This document shows positions 1 through 9,560 of a stretch of DNA of 64,000 nt, piece after piece. This DNA comes from Allobosea sp. Leaf344 (GTDB taxonomy: Bacteria > Pseudomonadota > Alphaproteobacteria > Rhizobiales > Beijerinckiaceae). Every line of letters starts with the position of its first letter. The first letter of the stretch is position 1. Both the position numbers and the translations under genes were made by a program. The notes beneath the pieces were generated by a model. That model did not search any database. It worked only from the letters and a program-made list of their open reading frames with translations, and was not told the origin of the DNA. The DNA lies in NCBI RefSeq assembly GCF_001426225.1, contig NZ_LMRT01000014.1:1025450-1089449 (forward strand). The letters run 5' to 3'.

Positions 1-955
1 CCAAAGGCTCCGGCACGTGCCGGATCCGCGCCAGCGCCATCGTCGCCCGCCGCGCCCGCGCCCCGGTCATGGCCGGCACCGCGCCGGCGACGGCGACCAT
101 TTCCTCCATGATGCCGTGGCAATGCAGCACCAGATCGACCCCCGCCCGAATCGCCGCGCGCGACTTCTGCGCGAAGCTGCCGGACAGCGCCTTCATCGAG
201 ATGTCGTCGGTCATGATCAGCCCGTCGAAACCGAGCTCGCCGCGCATGATCTCCTGCACCACCTTGCGCGAGATCGTCGCCGGCCGCTCGTCCAGCGCCG
301 TGAACACGACATGCGCCGTCATCGCCAGCGGCATGTCGGCCAGATGGCGGAAGGGCCGGAAATCCTGCGCCCGCAGCTCGGCGAGGGAGGCATCGACCAC
401 CGGCAGATCATGATGGCTGTCCGCCCGCGCCCGGCCATGCCCCGGCATGTGCTTGATCACCGGGAGGACGCCGCCGGCCAGGAGGCCCTCGGCCGCGGCC
501 CGGCCCAGCCGCGCCACCTCGTCGGGATCATGCGCATAGGCGCGGTCGCCGATCACGTCATGACTGCCCGCCACGGGGACGTCGAGCACCGGCACGCAGT
601 CGACATCGATGCCGACCGCCTTCAGATCATGCGCCATCAGCCGGGCCGAGAGCCTGACCAGCTCGCGCCGCTCGACCGGGTCGTTGACCGCGAGAAAGCG
701 CCGCGCCGCGGGATAGGCCGGCCAATGCGGCGGCCCCATGCGCTGCACCCGCCCGCCCTCCTGGTCGATCAGGATCGGCGCGTGCCAGCCGACACAGTCG
801 CGCATCTGCGCCGTCAGCGCCGCCACCTGCTCGGGATCGCTGGTGTTGCGCTTGAACAGGATGAAGCCCCAGGGGCGGGCATCCCTGAAGAAGGCCCGTT
901 CGTCGGGGGTGAGGCTCGTGCCGAGGCAACCGGCGATGAAGGCGCGCGAGGTCAT
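1..955 (-). CDS. nagZ: Beta-N-acetylhexosaminidase NagZ (C-terminus cut off)
   Basis: GH3 beta-N-acetylglucosaminidase of cytoplasmic muropeptide recycling; it removes GlcNAc from 1,6-anhydromuropeptides. The first 318 codons are present. The frame starts at an ATG (955) and leaves the window at base 1, so roughly the last 20 residues are missing compared with a usual length of about 340. Visible family marks are IDQEGGRVQR, the KHMPGHG loop near residue 165 that carries the general-acid His of NagZ enzymes, and TDDISMKAL near residue 248 with the nucleophile Asp. No signal peptide is seen, as expected for a cytosolic enzyme. It lies 93 bp downstream of the TRAP gene on the same strand. Confidence 0.93.
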   Translation of the reverse strand, partial: MTSRAFIAGCLGTSLTPDERAFFRDARPWGFILFKRNTSDPEQVAALTAQMRDCVGWHAPILIDQEGGRVQRMGPPHWPAYPAARRFLAVNDPVERRELVRLSARLMAHDLKAVGIDVDCVPVLDVPVAGSHDVIGDRAYAHDPDEVARLGRAAAEGLLAGGVLPVIKHMPGHGRARADSHHDLPVVDASLAELRAQDFRPFRHLADMPLAMTAHVVFTALDERPATISRKVVQEIMRGELGFDGLIMTDDISMKALSGSFAQKSRAAIRAGVDLVLHCHGIMEEMVAVAGAVPAMTGARARRATMALARIRHVPEPL

Positions 956-1003
956 GCGGCAGGCCTAAAGCAACCGGGCCGAAAGGGAAATCCGCTTCTC
1001 GAC

Positions 1004-1050
1004 GATCCGGCGCGCCAGGGCCGGTCGGCCCGTGGCGCGCCAAGCGGATC
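1004..1050 (-). terminator. Strong stem-loop just after the TRAP gene stop codon
   Basis: GGCGCGCC-A-GGGCC (1009-1022) pairs with GGCCC-GT-GGCGCGCC (1027-1041) around a 4-nt loop, with GATCC/GGATC flanks that could extend the stem. It lies directly past the stop codon of the minus-strand TRAP gene. No T-tract follows, so it may be a weak terminator or an mRNA 3' end protector rather than a canonical intrinsic terminator. Confidence 0.5.
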
Positions 1051-2158
1051 AGCGCATCTGCTGCGACATGTTCGCGTTGAAGGCGTCGAAGGGCAGCTCG
1101 GCGATGCGGAACCAGAGCTGCTCCTTCTTCCAATAGGGCAGCCAGGAATCATAGAAGGTCTTGAAGGCAGGGTTGCTGGCGGCGAGCTCCGCATAGAGCG
1201 CCATCGCCTCCTTGAACGCCGCCTGCATCACCTCCTGCGGGAAAGGCCGCAGCTCCGCGCCGGACGAGACCAGCCGCAGCAGCGCATCGGGATTGCCATG
1301 GTCGTATTTCGCGACGCAGAGCGCATTCGCCTCGGCACAGGCCGATTCGAGCACCGCCTTGTAGCTCGGCGGCAGCGCGTTCCATTTCTCCAGATTGACC
1401 AGGAAGCTGACATTGGCGCAGCCCTCCCAGAAGCCGGGATAATAATAATATTTGGCGACGCGCTGGAAGCCGAGCTTCTCGTCGTCGAGCGGCCCCGAGA
1501 ACTCGGCCGCGTCGATCGTGCCGCGCTCGAGGGCGGGATAGATGTCGCCGCCGCCGATCTGCTGCGGCACCACGCCGAGCTTGCTGAGGATGCGGCCGCC
1601 GAGCCCGGCGATGCGGAACTTCAGCCCCTTGAGATCCTCGACGGTCTTGATCTCCTTTCGGAACCAGCCGCCCATCTGCGCGCCGGTATTGCCGGAGGGG
1701 ATGGTGAACAGGTTGTGCGTCTTCATGAAGGCGCGGCACAACTCCAGCCCGCCGCCCTGGTAGAGCCAGGCCGCGTTCTGCCGGGTGTTCAGCCCGAAAG
1801 GCAGCGAGGTCTCGAAGGCGAAGGCCGGGTCCTTGCCGATATAGAAGCTCGACAGCGTGTGGCTGCATTCCACAGTGCCGTTCTGGACGGCATCGAGCGC
1901 CTGCAGCGCCGGGACGATCTCGCCGGCCGCGAAGACCTGGATCTGGAACTGCCCATCCGTGGCCTCGGCGACGCGCTTGGCGACATGGGTCGAGATGCCG
2001 AACAGCGTGTCGAGGCTCTTGGGATAGCTCGAGGTCAGCCGCCAGCTGATCTTGGGCTGCGACTGCGCCAGCGCCGGGCTCACGATGGCGGGCGTGGCGA
2101 TGGCTGTGCCCGCGGCGGCCGCGCCTGCGGCTGCCGTGACGAAATGGCGACGATCCAT
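1049..2158 (-). CDS. TRAP transporter solute-binding protein, DctP/TakP type
   Basis: Periplasmic binding protein of a tripartite ATP-independent transporter, 369 aa. The chosen ATG (2158) gives a Tat-like leader: MDRRHF, then an Ala/Gly-rich hydrophobic stretch ending in ALAQ. The body has the DctP-family segments WRLTSSYPKSLDTLFG, FAAGEIVPALQALDAVQNG and GTIDAAEFSGPLDD. It resembles the TakP-like subgroup, some members of which bind alpha-keto acids; the ligand here is an inference. No DctQ or DctM membrane subunit is next to it, so it must pair with subunits encoded elsewhere. It sits between nagZ and the SPOR gene, which are often near neighbours in this order of bacteria. Confidence 0.9.
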   Translation of the reverse strand: MDRRHFVTAAAGAAAAGTAIATPAIVSPALAQSQPKISWRLTSSYPKSLDTLFGISTHVAKRVAEATDGQFQIQVFAAGEIVPALQALDAVQNGTVECSHTLSSFYIGKDPAFAFETSLPFGLNTRQNAAWLYQGGGLELCRAFMKTHNLFTIPSGNTGAQMGGWFRKEIKTVEDLKGLKFRIAGLGGRILSKLGVVPQQIGGGDIYPALERGTIDAAEFSGPLDDEKLGFQRVAKYYYYPGFWEGCANVSFLVNLEKWNALPPSYKAVLESACAEANALCVAKYDHGNPDALLRLVSSGAELRPFPQEVMQAAFKEAMALYAELAASNPAFKTFYDSWLPYWKKEQLWFRIAELPFDAFNANMSQQMR

Positions 2159-2316
2159 GGTGCTTCCTCGTTTGTCTCGGACGCCGGCTCGCCTCGGAGC
2201 GGGAGCGTCGGCGCGACAGGAGGCTACTCCCGCCGCGCGAGCGGTTGAAGCGCCTGCACGCAGCCGGCGCATGCGTCGCCGGCATTGCGGGCGCCCGGCG
2301 CTGGCCCGCCACGCAC

Positions 2317-2346
2317 AAAAACGCCCCGCGCGGAGGCGCGGGGCGT
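2317..2346 (-). terminator. Intrinsic terminator of the SPOR gene
   Basis: On the minus strand ACGCCCCGCG, a 6-nt loop and CGCGGGGCGT form a perfect 10-bp stem followed by TTTT. It starts about 40 bases after the SPOR gene stop codon and separates that gene from the TRAP gene. Confidence 0.85.
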
Positions 2347-2388
2347 CGGGTCTCTGTCGGTTCGCCTACGCGGCGGGGGTGAAAAACC

Positions 2389-4119
2389 TCAGTTCTTCGA
2401 GATGAAGCACTGGCCGCCGGCGGCCTGCAGCTGCGTGCACATGGTCGCGGCGTTCTCGCGGCTATAGGGGCCGATGCGCAGCCGGTAGACGGTCTTGCCG
2501 CCGGCGAGATCGGTCTTGCGGATGATCGGCGCCTGGCTGCCCAGCACATCGGGATATTTGCGCTGCAGGGCCGCGAAGGTCGCACGGGCCTCGGCCTCGC
2601 TGCCCGGCGCGCCGAGCTGCACGGTGAAGTCCCCGGTGCCGCTGCGGATCGCCTGGGTGGCGGAGGGCGTCGCGGCGGCGGGCGCCGGCGTGGTGGCGGC
2701 CGGAGCGGCGTTCGCCGTACGCAGCGGCGGGGCGGGCGTCGTCGCCGCCGGCGCGGGGGTCGTGGCGCGATCCTGCACCTTGGGAGCGTCCGCGGCCACC
2801 GGAGGGCGCGGACGCGGCACGGGGGCGAGCTGCGTCGCGGCATTGCCCGGAGTGGCCGCGGCACCCGGAGACGGGGTCGAGCCGGTGACGATGCCCGCCG
2901 CGGCGGCGCCATTGGCCGGAGCCGCCGGCGTGCCGTCGGGCCGGATCGAGACGGTGCGGACCTTGCGCGGCTCGCCCAGCCCCGGAACCGGCGGGACCGG
3001 CGTCAGCGCGGGCTCGGAGGGGGTCGGCAGCCGGTCCGGCACGCCGGGGGCCGAGGCCAGCGGATTGCTCGCGGTCTCGCCTGCGCCGGTGCCCGGGCCG
3101 GGCAGGATCACGCGGGCCGGCATGCTGCGCGCCGCCTGCTGCACGTCGACGGGCTGCTCCTCCCGGCTCACCACTTTGGTCTCGGCCTGCGGCGCCTGTG
3201 CGGTCCGCTCGTAGATCTGCTTGTTCTGGTTCGGAATTTCCTTGCCGCCCGGATTGACCGGTTCGACCTTCATCGGCGCGGTCTCGGCGGCGATCACGGG
3301 CGGCTTGCCGTCGCTGCCGACGCTCGGCGCCCGAAAGGTCATGGCCGCCCCGACGCCGACGACGCCGACCGCGATCAGGCCGACGGCCGTCCACAGCCCC
3401 TTGCGCGACCGGCGCGGCTTGAGGACCGGCAGATCCTCCTCCGGACCCAGCCCCTGCTCGCCCTGCCCGCTCTCGCCATAGGCGTCGGCATAGGCGGGAT
3501 CCGGCTCATAGCCGTTCGGCTGGGCATAGCCGCCATCCTGCGGATAGCCCTGATCCTGGCGATAGGCGCCGTCCTGGCCATGCGTCTGGCGCTGCGCATA
3601 GCCCTGCTCGTGCTTATGCGCGGCGAGCTGGTCGAGGTCGCGCGGGCCGGCTTCACCGACCGGCTGGCCCGGGCCGCGCCCATAGGTTTGCGGGCCCGGC
3701 TCGTCATCATAGGCCGGCTCCGCCGGCGGCACATAGACGGCGGCCTGGGGCTTGGCGGGGGTGCCGCCATCGTTGCGGCGCAGCAGCGCCTCGAACTCGT
3801 CGAGCGCGCCGCGCAGCTCGGCCGGAGGGGCAGCCTCCGGCGCAGCCGGGAAGGAGGGCTCGCGCCGGCTTTCCGTCCAGGCGGCGGGTGGCGCCACCGG
3901 CGGCGCGGCGGCCGCGGCCGGCGCCGTCGCAGGCGCGGCCGGACGGGAAGTTCGCGGCGCGAACAGATCCTTCAGCGGATCGTCCTGGCCGACGATCCGC
4001 GTCAGCTCCGCAAGCGGATCGCTCGCCTGGCCCGGCCGTGGCGCCTGGGCCGCGCCGCGCAGCTGCCGCTCGAGATCTTCGAGATCGAGGGCGAAACGGT
4101 TTCTTGCTGGCTCACTCAT
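2389..4119 (-). CDS. SPOR-domain envelope protein, single-pass
   Basis: Predicted inner-membrane protein of 576 aa with a C-terminal SPOR domain (about residues 493-576), a module known to bind denuded peptidoglycan glycans at the septum. The N-terminal ~235 residues are charged and rich in Gln, Tyr, Gly and Pro, and look cytoplasmic and disordered. One membrane helix follows at about 238-260 (GLWTAVGLIAVGVVGVGAAM), then a long Pro/Ala-rich periplasmic linker. The SPOR core shows DFTVQLGAPGS and YRLRIGPYS. The start MSEPARNRF was preferred; an in-frame ATG four codons upstream (4131) is possible. It lies 98 bp downstream of argS, and the argS-SPOR-nagZ association is common in Rhizobiales. 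Confidence 0.9.
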   Translation of the reverse strand: MSEPARNRFALDLEDLERQLRGAAQAPRPGQASDPLAELTRIVGQDDPLKDLFAPRTSRPAAPATAPAAAAAPPVAPPAAWTESRREPSFPAAPEAAPPAELRGALDEFEALLRRNDGGTPAKPQAAVYVPPAEPAYDDEPGPQTYGRGPGQPVGEAGPRDLDQLAAHKHEQGYAQRQTHGQDGAYRQDQGYPQDGGYAQPNGYEPDPAYADAYGESGQGEQGLGPEEDLPVLKPRRSRKGLWTAVGLIAVGVVGVGAAMTFRAPSVGSDGKPPVIAAETAPMKVEPVNPGGKEIPNQNKQIYERTAQAPQAETKVVSREEQPVDVQQAARSMPARVILPGPGTGAGETASNPLASAPGVPDRLPTPSEPALTPVPPVPGLGEPRKVRTVSIRPDGTPAAPANGAAAAGIVTGSTPSPGAAATPGNAATQLAPVPRPRPPVAADAPKVQDRATTPAPAATTPAPPLRTANAAPAATTPAPAAATPSATQAIRSGTGDFTVQLGAPGSEAEARATFAALQRKYPDVLGSQAPIIRKTDLAGGKTVYRLRIGPYSRENAATMCTQLQAAGGQCFISKN

Positions 4120-4217
4120 GGCATGATCCATTCCAGCACGGGCACACCCGACGAATGGAACGCCGAACGCCGCATGCGGTCAATCTGACCTCGTGCGCGC
4201 TGCCGGCCGAGCGACCT

Positions 4218-5981
4218 TCAGCGCATCTCTTCCGGCGCCGCGACACCCGCGACAGCCAGACCGGAAGCAAGGACGCTGCGCACCGCATGCACGAACGCCA
4301 ATCTCGCTTCAGTCGACTTTCGATCAGTTTGATTAACGAACCGTAATTGCGGCGACTCTTTGCCCTTGTTCCACAGCGAATGGAAGGCGCTGGCCAGTTC
4401 GTGGATGAAGAACGCGATCCTGTGCGGTTCATGCGCCGCGGCCGCGCCCTCAATGACCCTGGGATAGGCGGCGATCAACTTGATGATCGCGATCTCCGCC
4501 TCGTCCGTCAGCAGGCCGAGATCGGCCGCGGCCAGAGCGGCCGGCGCCAGATCGAGATCCGGGAAGGCCTCGCGCGCCTGCCGGAAGATCGAGGCGCAGC
4601 GGGCATGGGCATATTGCACGTAGAAGACCGGATTGTCCTTCGACTGCTCGACCACCTTGGCGAGGTCGAAATCGAGCGTCGCGTCGTTCTTGCGGAAGAT
4701 CATCATGAAGCGCACGGCATCGCGGCCGACCTCGTCGATGACCTCGCGCAGCGTGACGAAATCGCCGGAGCGCTTCGACATCCGGACCTGCTCGCCGTTC
4801 CGCAGCAGCCGCACGAGCTGGCAGAGCTTGACGTCGAGCGCCCCCTCGCCGCCGGTGACGGCCTTCACCGCCGCCTGCATGCGCTTGACATAACCGCCGT
4901 GGTCGGCGCCCCAGACATCGATCATCTGGGTGAAGCCGCGCAGGAATTTGGAGCGGTGATAGGCGATGTCGTTGGCGAAATAGGTGTAGCTGCCGTCCGA
5001 TTTCAGGAGCGGCCGGTCGACGTCGTCGCCGAAGCGGGTGGCGCGGAACAGCGTCTGCTCGCGATCCTCCCAATCCTCGTCCTTCTGCCCCTTGGGCGGC
5101 GGCAGGCGGCCCTCATAGACCAGCTCCCGCGCGCGCAGATCGGCGATGGTCGCGCCGACCTCGTCCGCCCCGCCATCGACCGCCTGCAGCGAGCGCTCCG
5201 AGAAGAACACCTCGTGGACGACGCCGAGCGCGGCCAGATCCTCGCGGATCATCGCCATCATCCCGCTGATCGCGGCAGCGCGCACCGGCGGCAACCATTC
5301 CGACTCGGGCTTGGCCAGAAGCGAGACGCCGTGCTGCGCGGCGAGCGAGCGGCCGACGGCGACGAGATAGTCGCCGGGATAGAGCCCCTCGGGGATGGTG
5401 ATCGTCTCGCCCAGCGCCTCGCGATAGCGCAGGAAGGCCGAGCGGGCGAGCACATCGACCTGCGCCCCGGCATCGTTGATGTAGTATTCGCGCGTCACCG
5501 CATGGCCGGCGAAGGCGAGGATATTGGCGAGCGCGTCCCCGAAGACGGCGCCGCGGCCATGGCCGACATGCATCGGCCCGGTCGGGTTGGCGGAGACATA
5601 TTCGACATTGATCTTCGGCAGCGGCTTCGCCTCGCCCCTGCCATAGTCCAGCCCGGCCTCGACGGCGTGCTTGAGGATGGCGGTGAAAACCGCGGGCTTC
5701 AGCGTCAGATTGATGAAGCCGGGGCCGGCGATCTCGGCCGAGGCCACCTCCGGCGCCTCGCGCAGGATCTCGACCTGCAACTTCGCGAGATCGGCCGGCC
5801 GCATCCCGGCCGCCTTGGCCATCACCATCGCCGTGTTGGTGGAGATGTCGCCATGGGCCGGATCGCGCGTCGGCTCGACCACGAATTTCGGCAGGTCCCC
5901 GCTGATCCCGATGGCGCCCGAAGCGACCAGCGCCGCATTCGCCGCCTGCACACGTTCAGCGATGATCTTGAAGATTTCCAT
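4218..5981 (-). CDS. argS: Arginyl-tRNA synthetase
   Basis: Class I aminoacyl-tRNA synthetase that charges tRNA-Arg, 587 aa, full length for bacterial ArgRS. The N-terminal Arg-tRNA-synthetase domain is present, followed by [14 protein letters not shown], which carries the HIGH-type ATP motif as HVGH. The KMSKS position reads RMSKRSGDF, a usual ArgRS variant. The C-terminal DALR anticodon-binding domain is recognisable from [14 protein letters not shown] onward. An AAGGCGG ribosome site precedes the ATG. It is transcribed toward the SPOR gene and follows dgt after 179 bp. Confidence 0.98.
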   Translation of the reverse strand: MEIFKIIAERVQAANAALVASGAIGISGDLPKFVVEPTRDPAHGDISTNTAMVMAKAAGMRPADLAKLQVEILREAPEVASAEIAGPGFINLTLKPAVFTAILKHAVEAGLDYGRGEAKPLPKINVEYVSANPTGPMHVGHGRGAVFGDALANILAFAGHAVTREYYINDAGAQVDVLARSAFLRYREALGETITIPEGLYPGDYLVAVGRSLAAQHGVSLLAKPESEWLPPVRAAAISGMMAMIREDLAALGVVHEVFFSERSLQAVDGGADEVGATIADLRARELVYEGRLPPPKGQKDEDWEDREQTLFRATRFGDDVDRPLLKSDGSYTYFANDIAYHRSKFLRGFTQMIDVWGADHGGYVKRMQAAVKAVTGGEGALDVKLCQLVRLLRNGEQVRMSKRSGDFVTLREVIDEVGRDAVRFMMIFRKNDATLDFDLAKVVEQSKDNPVFYVQYAHARCASIFRQAREAFPDLDLAPAALAAADLGLLTDEAEIAIIKLIAAYPRVIEGAAAAHEPHRIAFFIHELASAFHSLWNKGKESPQLRFVNQTDRKSTEARLAFVHAVRSVLASGLAVAGVAAPEEMR

Positions 5982-6160
5982 GGTTCCGCCTTGGCCGATC
6001 GGTGGTCATCGCTTCGCAGCCCCCGGCCGGAGGCGCCGCGACAGCGGCGAGCGATGGTTCAGGAGGTTCGCCCGCAATCGGGAGCGACCTGCGCGACACC
6101 GCGTCGCGGCGCCTCCGGCCGGGCCGGGAGGGCCCGACCGCCGGAACTGCGCGCCCGCCC

Positions 6161-7390
6161 CTATCGCAGCGCGGGAGTGGCGTCAAACAGGCGCCGGTGC
6201 TCATCCAGCGCGTACCAGTCGGTCATCCCCGCGATATAGTCGGCGATGCGCCGCGCCCGCCGCGCCTCGTCCAGCCCCGCGCAGCTCGTCGCCCATTCCG
6301 GTGGCAGCGCGGCGGGATCGGCCATGAACCGCGCGAACAGGTCGCGGACGACCTGCGCCGCCTGGTCCCGGATCAGCTGGATGCGGCTATGCCGGTACAT
6401 ATTGGGGTAGAGGAAGGCCTTGATCTCGCGATCGGCCTCGGCGAACGCCGCGGAGAAGGCGATGACGGGCGCCCCGGCCCGGCGGATGGCGTCGGCATCC
6501 TGCGGCGCCAGCGCCATGATCCGCGCGCGCGATTGCGCCAGCACATCCTCAACGAAGCGCGTGATCACCCGCCGCACCAGCTCGTTCGTGGCCCTTGCCG
6601 GCTCCAGCACCGGATGCAGCAACGCGATCTCGTCGAGCAGCGCGGCCAGCAACGGCACGATGCGGAGATCCTCGAGCGCGAACAGCCCGGCCCGCAACCC
6701 GTCATCGATGTCATGGGCGTTATAGGCGATGTCATCGGCCAGAGCCGCCGCCTGCGCCTCGGCCGAGGCGTAGCTGTCGAGCCAGAGATCCTGCCGGGCC
6801 TGATATTCGACGATGGCCGCCGGGATGCCGCCGTCGCGGTAGCGCTCGGTCGGCCGGCCATCCGTTTCGAGCAGCGGCCCATTATGCTTCACCAGCCCCT
6901 CGAGCGTCTCCCAGGTCAGGTTGAGACCGTCGAAGCCGGCATAGCGCCGCTCGAGCCGCGTCACGATCCGCAAGGTCTGGGCGTTGTGGTCGAAGCCGCC
7001 GAAGCCGCTCATGCAGGCGTCGAGCGCATCCTCGCCGGTATGGCCGAAACAGGTATGGCCGAGGTCGTGCGCCAGAGCGAGCGCCTCGGCCAGATCCTCG
7101 TCCAGCCCGAGCGCCCGCGCCAGCGCCCTCGCGATCTGGCCGACCTCGATCGTATGCGTCAGCCTCGTCCGGAAATGATCGCCCTCATGCGAGACGAAAA
7201 CCTGCGTCTTGTGCTTCAGCCGGCGGAAGGCGGTGGAGTGGATGATTCGGTCGCGGTCGCGCTGGAAGGCGCTGCGCGTCGGGGAAGCCGGCTCCGCCAC
7301 CAGCCGGCCGCGGCTGCGGCTGGAGCGACAGGCATAGACCGCCCGCCAGCGATCGCCGGGCTCCAACTCGCGGCTCTCGAACTCCCGCAT
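6161..7390 (-). CDS. dgt: dGTPase-like HD-domain phosphohydrolase
   Basis: Deoxyguanosinetriphosphate triphosphohydrolase-like protein, 409 aa. It would hydrolyse dNTPs to nucleoside plus triphosphate and so affect dNTP pools. The metal-binding HD signature is seen as [22 protein letters not shown] and [14 protein letters not shown]. Length and motif order fit the type common in alphaproteobacteria, whose exact substrate is often unsettled. The ATG at 7390 was chosen for its AGGACC site and because the ten codons upstream show no conservation pattern. It is divergent from erpA across a 272-bp spacer, an arrangement common in Rhizobiales. Confidence 0.94.
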   Translation of the reverse strand: MREFESRELEPGDRWRAVYACRSSRSRGRLVAEPASPTRSAFQRDRDRIIHSTAFRRLKHKTQVFVSHEGDHFRTRLTHTIEVGQIARALARALGLDEDLAEALALAHDLGHTCFGHTGEDALDACMSGFGGFDHNAQTLRIVTRLERRYAGFDGLNLTWETLEGLVKHNGPLLETDGRPTERYRDGGIPAAIVEYQARQDLWLDSYASAEAQAAALADDIAYNAHDIDDGLRAGLFALEDLRIVPLLAALLDEIALLHPVLEPARATNELVRRVITRFVEDVLAQSRARIMALAPQDADAIRRAGAPVIAFSAAFAEADREIKAFLYPNMYRHSRIQLIRDQAAQVVRDLFARFMADPAALPPEWATSCAGLDEARRARRIADYIAGMTDWYALDEHRRLFDATPALR

Positions 7391-7662
7391 GGCGGTCCTG
7401 TCATCCCCGGCGCGCCGCATTGAGGTTAGCGACCCTCATCCAAGCCGGGCCCCGGACGATCGCGCGCCGCGGCACCCGTCAGGATACGAGGGTCGAGGCT
7501 CCCATGCGACGGCCTGTCCTGTCACTGAGGCGCCGCTTGTAGAGGCGCGCCTGCGCAATTACCTTTGGGAGCAAGTCAGGTGCAAGCCTCGTCCGGCGAC
7601 AGAGCCTCGCGCTCGCCGCCTTTTCGACGCGGTCCCACCATCCCAGCGATCCGGGAGTTGTC

Positions 7663-8013
7663 ATGTCGACCGATCTTCAGCTGAATCCGCGCGGCATCGC
7701 CGTGACCGACAAGGCCGCGAGCCGCATCCTCTCGGTGATGGCCAAGGAACCGGCCGGCTCGATGCTGCGGGTCAGCGTCGCCGGCGGCGGCTGTTCGGGC
7801 TTCCAGTACATCTTCGACATCGACCGGGAAAAGGCCCCGGGCGATCTGGTGATCGAGCGCGACGGTGCGACGGTGCTGATCGACGAGACCTCTCTCGATC
7901 TCCTGGAAGGCTGCACGATCGACTTCGTTGACGATCTCGTCGGCCAGTCCTTCAAGATCACCAATCCGAACGCGACCAGCTCCTGCGGCTGCGGCACGTC
8001 CTTCGCGCTCTGA
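7663..8013 (+). CDS. erpA: A-type iron-sulfur carrier ErpA
   Basis: HesB/IscA-family scaffold or insertion protein of 116 aa that delivers Fe-S clusters to apo-proteins. The three conserved cysteines are Cys44 in GGGCSGF and Cys108/Cys110 in the C-terminal SCGCGTSF. ErpA is preferred over IscA because the gene is alone and not in an isc/suf cluster, and because of its position next to dgt, as in other Rhizobiales. The assignment among A-type carriers is inferred. Confidence 0.92.
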   Translation: MSTDLQLNPRGIAVTDKAASRILSVMAKEPAGSMLRVSVAGGGCSGFQYIFDIDREKAPGDLVIERDGATVLIDETSLDLLEGCTIDFVDDLVGQSFKITNPNATSSCGCGTSFAL

Positions 8014-8067
8014 GATACCGCGCCGTTCGGGCGCTCCGACTTCGCCGCTCGGCGCTCGGGCATTCAA

Positions 8068-8108
8068 GGCCGGTCGGCCGGGCCCGGTGCAAAGCGCCTT
8101 GACCGGCC
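8068..8108. terminator. Possible shared terminator between erpA and the cold-shock gene
   Basis: GGCCGGTC (8068-8075) pairs with GACCGGCC (8101-8108) across a 25-nt loop that is itself GC-rich and can fold (CGGCCGGGCCCGG). It lies in the 98-bp gap between two convergent genes. There is no T-tract, so the call is weak. Confidence 0.3.
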
Positions 8109-8111
8109 CGC

Positions 8112-8726
8112 TCAGTGCGAGACCGGCGCCCCGCCCTGCTCCAGCCGGATTTCGGCGGCCATCAGCCCCTTGGGGCCCGGTCCATAGCGCACCAGCACGA
8201 TTTGGCCCGGGATCAGCTCGACCAGCCCGTAGCGGCGCATCGTCTCCATATGCACGAAGACGTCGGGCGAGCCCTCGCCCTTGGAGACGAAACCGAAGCC
8301 GCGCAGCCGGTTGAACCATTTCACCACCATGCGCTCGAGCCCGCTGGTCGGCGTCACCGTGACATTGGTCCGCGGCATCGGCAGCTCGGCGGGATGGCGC
8401 GCCGCCGTCGTGTCGATCGACAGGACCCGCACCGCCTGGCGGCCCCGCGGCTTCTCGATCGCTTCGAGTACGATGTGAGCGCCTTCGGCTATGGCATTGA
8501 AACCGTCGCGCTTCAGGATGGTGACATGGACCAGGATGTCGGCGCCGCCATCCTCCGGCACGACGAAGCCGTAACCCTTGCTCACGTCGAACCATTTGAC
8601 GTAGCCGGCCAGCTCGACGCCATTCTCCTGGCCGAGCCCCTCCGGCCCATCCAGTCGCATGACGCGGTTGAGCGACTGGATCGGACCCATGGGTGGACGC
8701 CCGTTATCGCCGAACTCGTCCGACAT
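8112..8726 (-). CDS. Protein with two cold-shock domains
   Basis: Nucleic-acid-binding protein of 204 aa with two tandem cold-shock (OB-fold) domains, at about residues 40-105 and 130-195. The first has GYVKWFDVSKGYGFV and DILVHV; the second has VVKWFNRLRGFGFV and DVFVHME, both matching RNP1/RNP2-like surfaces. A role as RNA chaperone or stress regulator follows from the family. The double-domain form of about 200 aa is typical of Rhizobiales and larger than the single-domain 70-aa Csp. The start MSDEFG has a GGGGTGAG site; a longer open frame upstream has no such support. Confidence 0.92.
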   Translation of the reverse strand: MSDEFGDNGRPPMGPIQSLNRVMRLDGPEGLGQENGVELAGYVKWFDVSKGYGFVVPEDGGADILVHVTILKRDGFNAIAEGAHIVLEAIEKPRGRQAVRVLSIDTTAARHPAELPMPRTNVTVTPTSGLERMVVKWFNRLRGFGFVSKGEGSPDVFVHMETMRRYGLVELIPGQIVLVRYGPGPKGLMAAEIRLEQGGAPVSH

Positions 8727-8923
8727 GTGCCGCTCACCCCCGCCCGAATGGCTTGATTCGTGCAGCGAAGATACCATCGCTGGGGAGTCGGGATACAGCC
8801 CGCCGGCGTTCATCCACATGCGGAATGACATTTTTGCCATAGTCGCTGACGCAAGGGAGGCTTATGCTTCGCACTAGGACATTATGCGAAGCTGATGCAG
8901 CGCAGGGAGTTGCCGAAATCGCC

Positions 8924-9556
8924 ATGCCCGATGCAACGACGCTAGCCCTGTTCAGCCTCGCCAGCTTCGTCCTGACGGTGACGCCGGGCCCCGATATGCT
9001 GCTGATCGCGTCCCGTAGCCTGAGCCAGGGCCGGATGGCCGGGCTCGTGACCTATCTCGGCATCGCCTGCGGCAGTTACCTCCAGGCTTTCGCGGCGGCG
9101 CTCGGGCTGTCGCAGCTCTTCCTCCTGGTACCGGCGGCCTATGACGTCCTGCGCTGGATCGGCGCCGCCTATCTCGCCTGGCTCGCCTTCGTGACGTTGC
9201 GCGCCGCGACGCCGCTCGCCTCCGGGATCGGCGCCCAGCCGCGCATGCCGAACCGGCGGATCTTCCTGCAGGGCTTTCTGACCAATCTGCTCAACCCCAA
9301 AATGGCGCTGTTCATGCTGGCGCTGCTGCCGCAATTCCTGAAGCCGGAAGCCGGCTCGGTGCTCCTGCAGGTCATGGTCCTGGCGACGATCCTCAATCTC
9401 GCCGGGCTGCTGACCAACGGCATCGTCATCCTCGCCGCGGGCCGGCTCGGCCATGCCCTGGCCGCGCGCCCCGCTCTGGCCCGGCTGCCGCAGAGGCTGA
9501 TGGGCGCGGTGTTCGGCGCGCTGGCGCTGCGCCTGGCCCTCGCCTCGCGAGATTGA
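8924..9556 (+). CDS. LysE/RhtB-family amino-acid exporter
   Basis: Polytopic inner-membrane exporter of 210 aa in the LysE/RhtB/threonine-efflux family. The N-terminus carries the family signature TPGPDMLLIASRSLSQGRMAG. About six hydrophobic segments are visible, and FLTNLLNPKMALFMLALLPQF is the conserved central motif. The substrate cannot be told from sequence. The ATG at 8924 matches the usual family start. A single-domain PAS gene follows after only 4 bases, so the two are probably co-transcribed. Confidence 0.92.
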   Translation: MPDATTLALFSLASFVLTVTPGPDMLLIASRSLSQGRMAGLVTYLGIACGSYLQAFAAALGLSQLFLLVPAAYDVLRWIGAAYLAWLAFVTLRAATPLASGIGAQPRMPNRRIFLQGFLTNLLNPKMALFMLALLPQFLKPEAGSVLLQVMVLATILNLAGLLTNGIVILAAGRLGHALAARPALARLPQRLMGAVFGALALRLALASRD

Positions 9557-9560
9557 CGCG

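Noticed and set aside
17..2248. Long open frame (743 codons) on the plus strand
   Set aside because: It is antisense to nagZ and the TRAP gene, is extremely Arg/Gly/Ala-rich and matches no family; long antisense frames are expected at this GC content.
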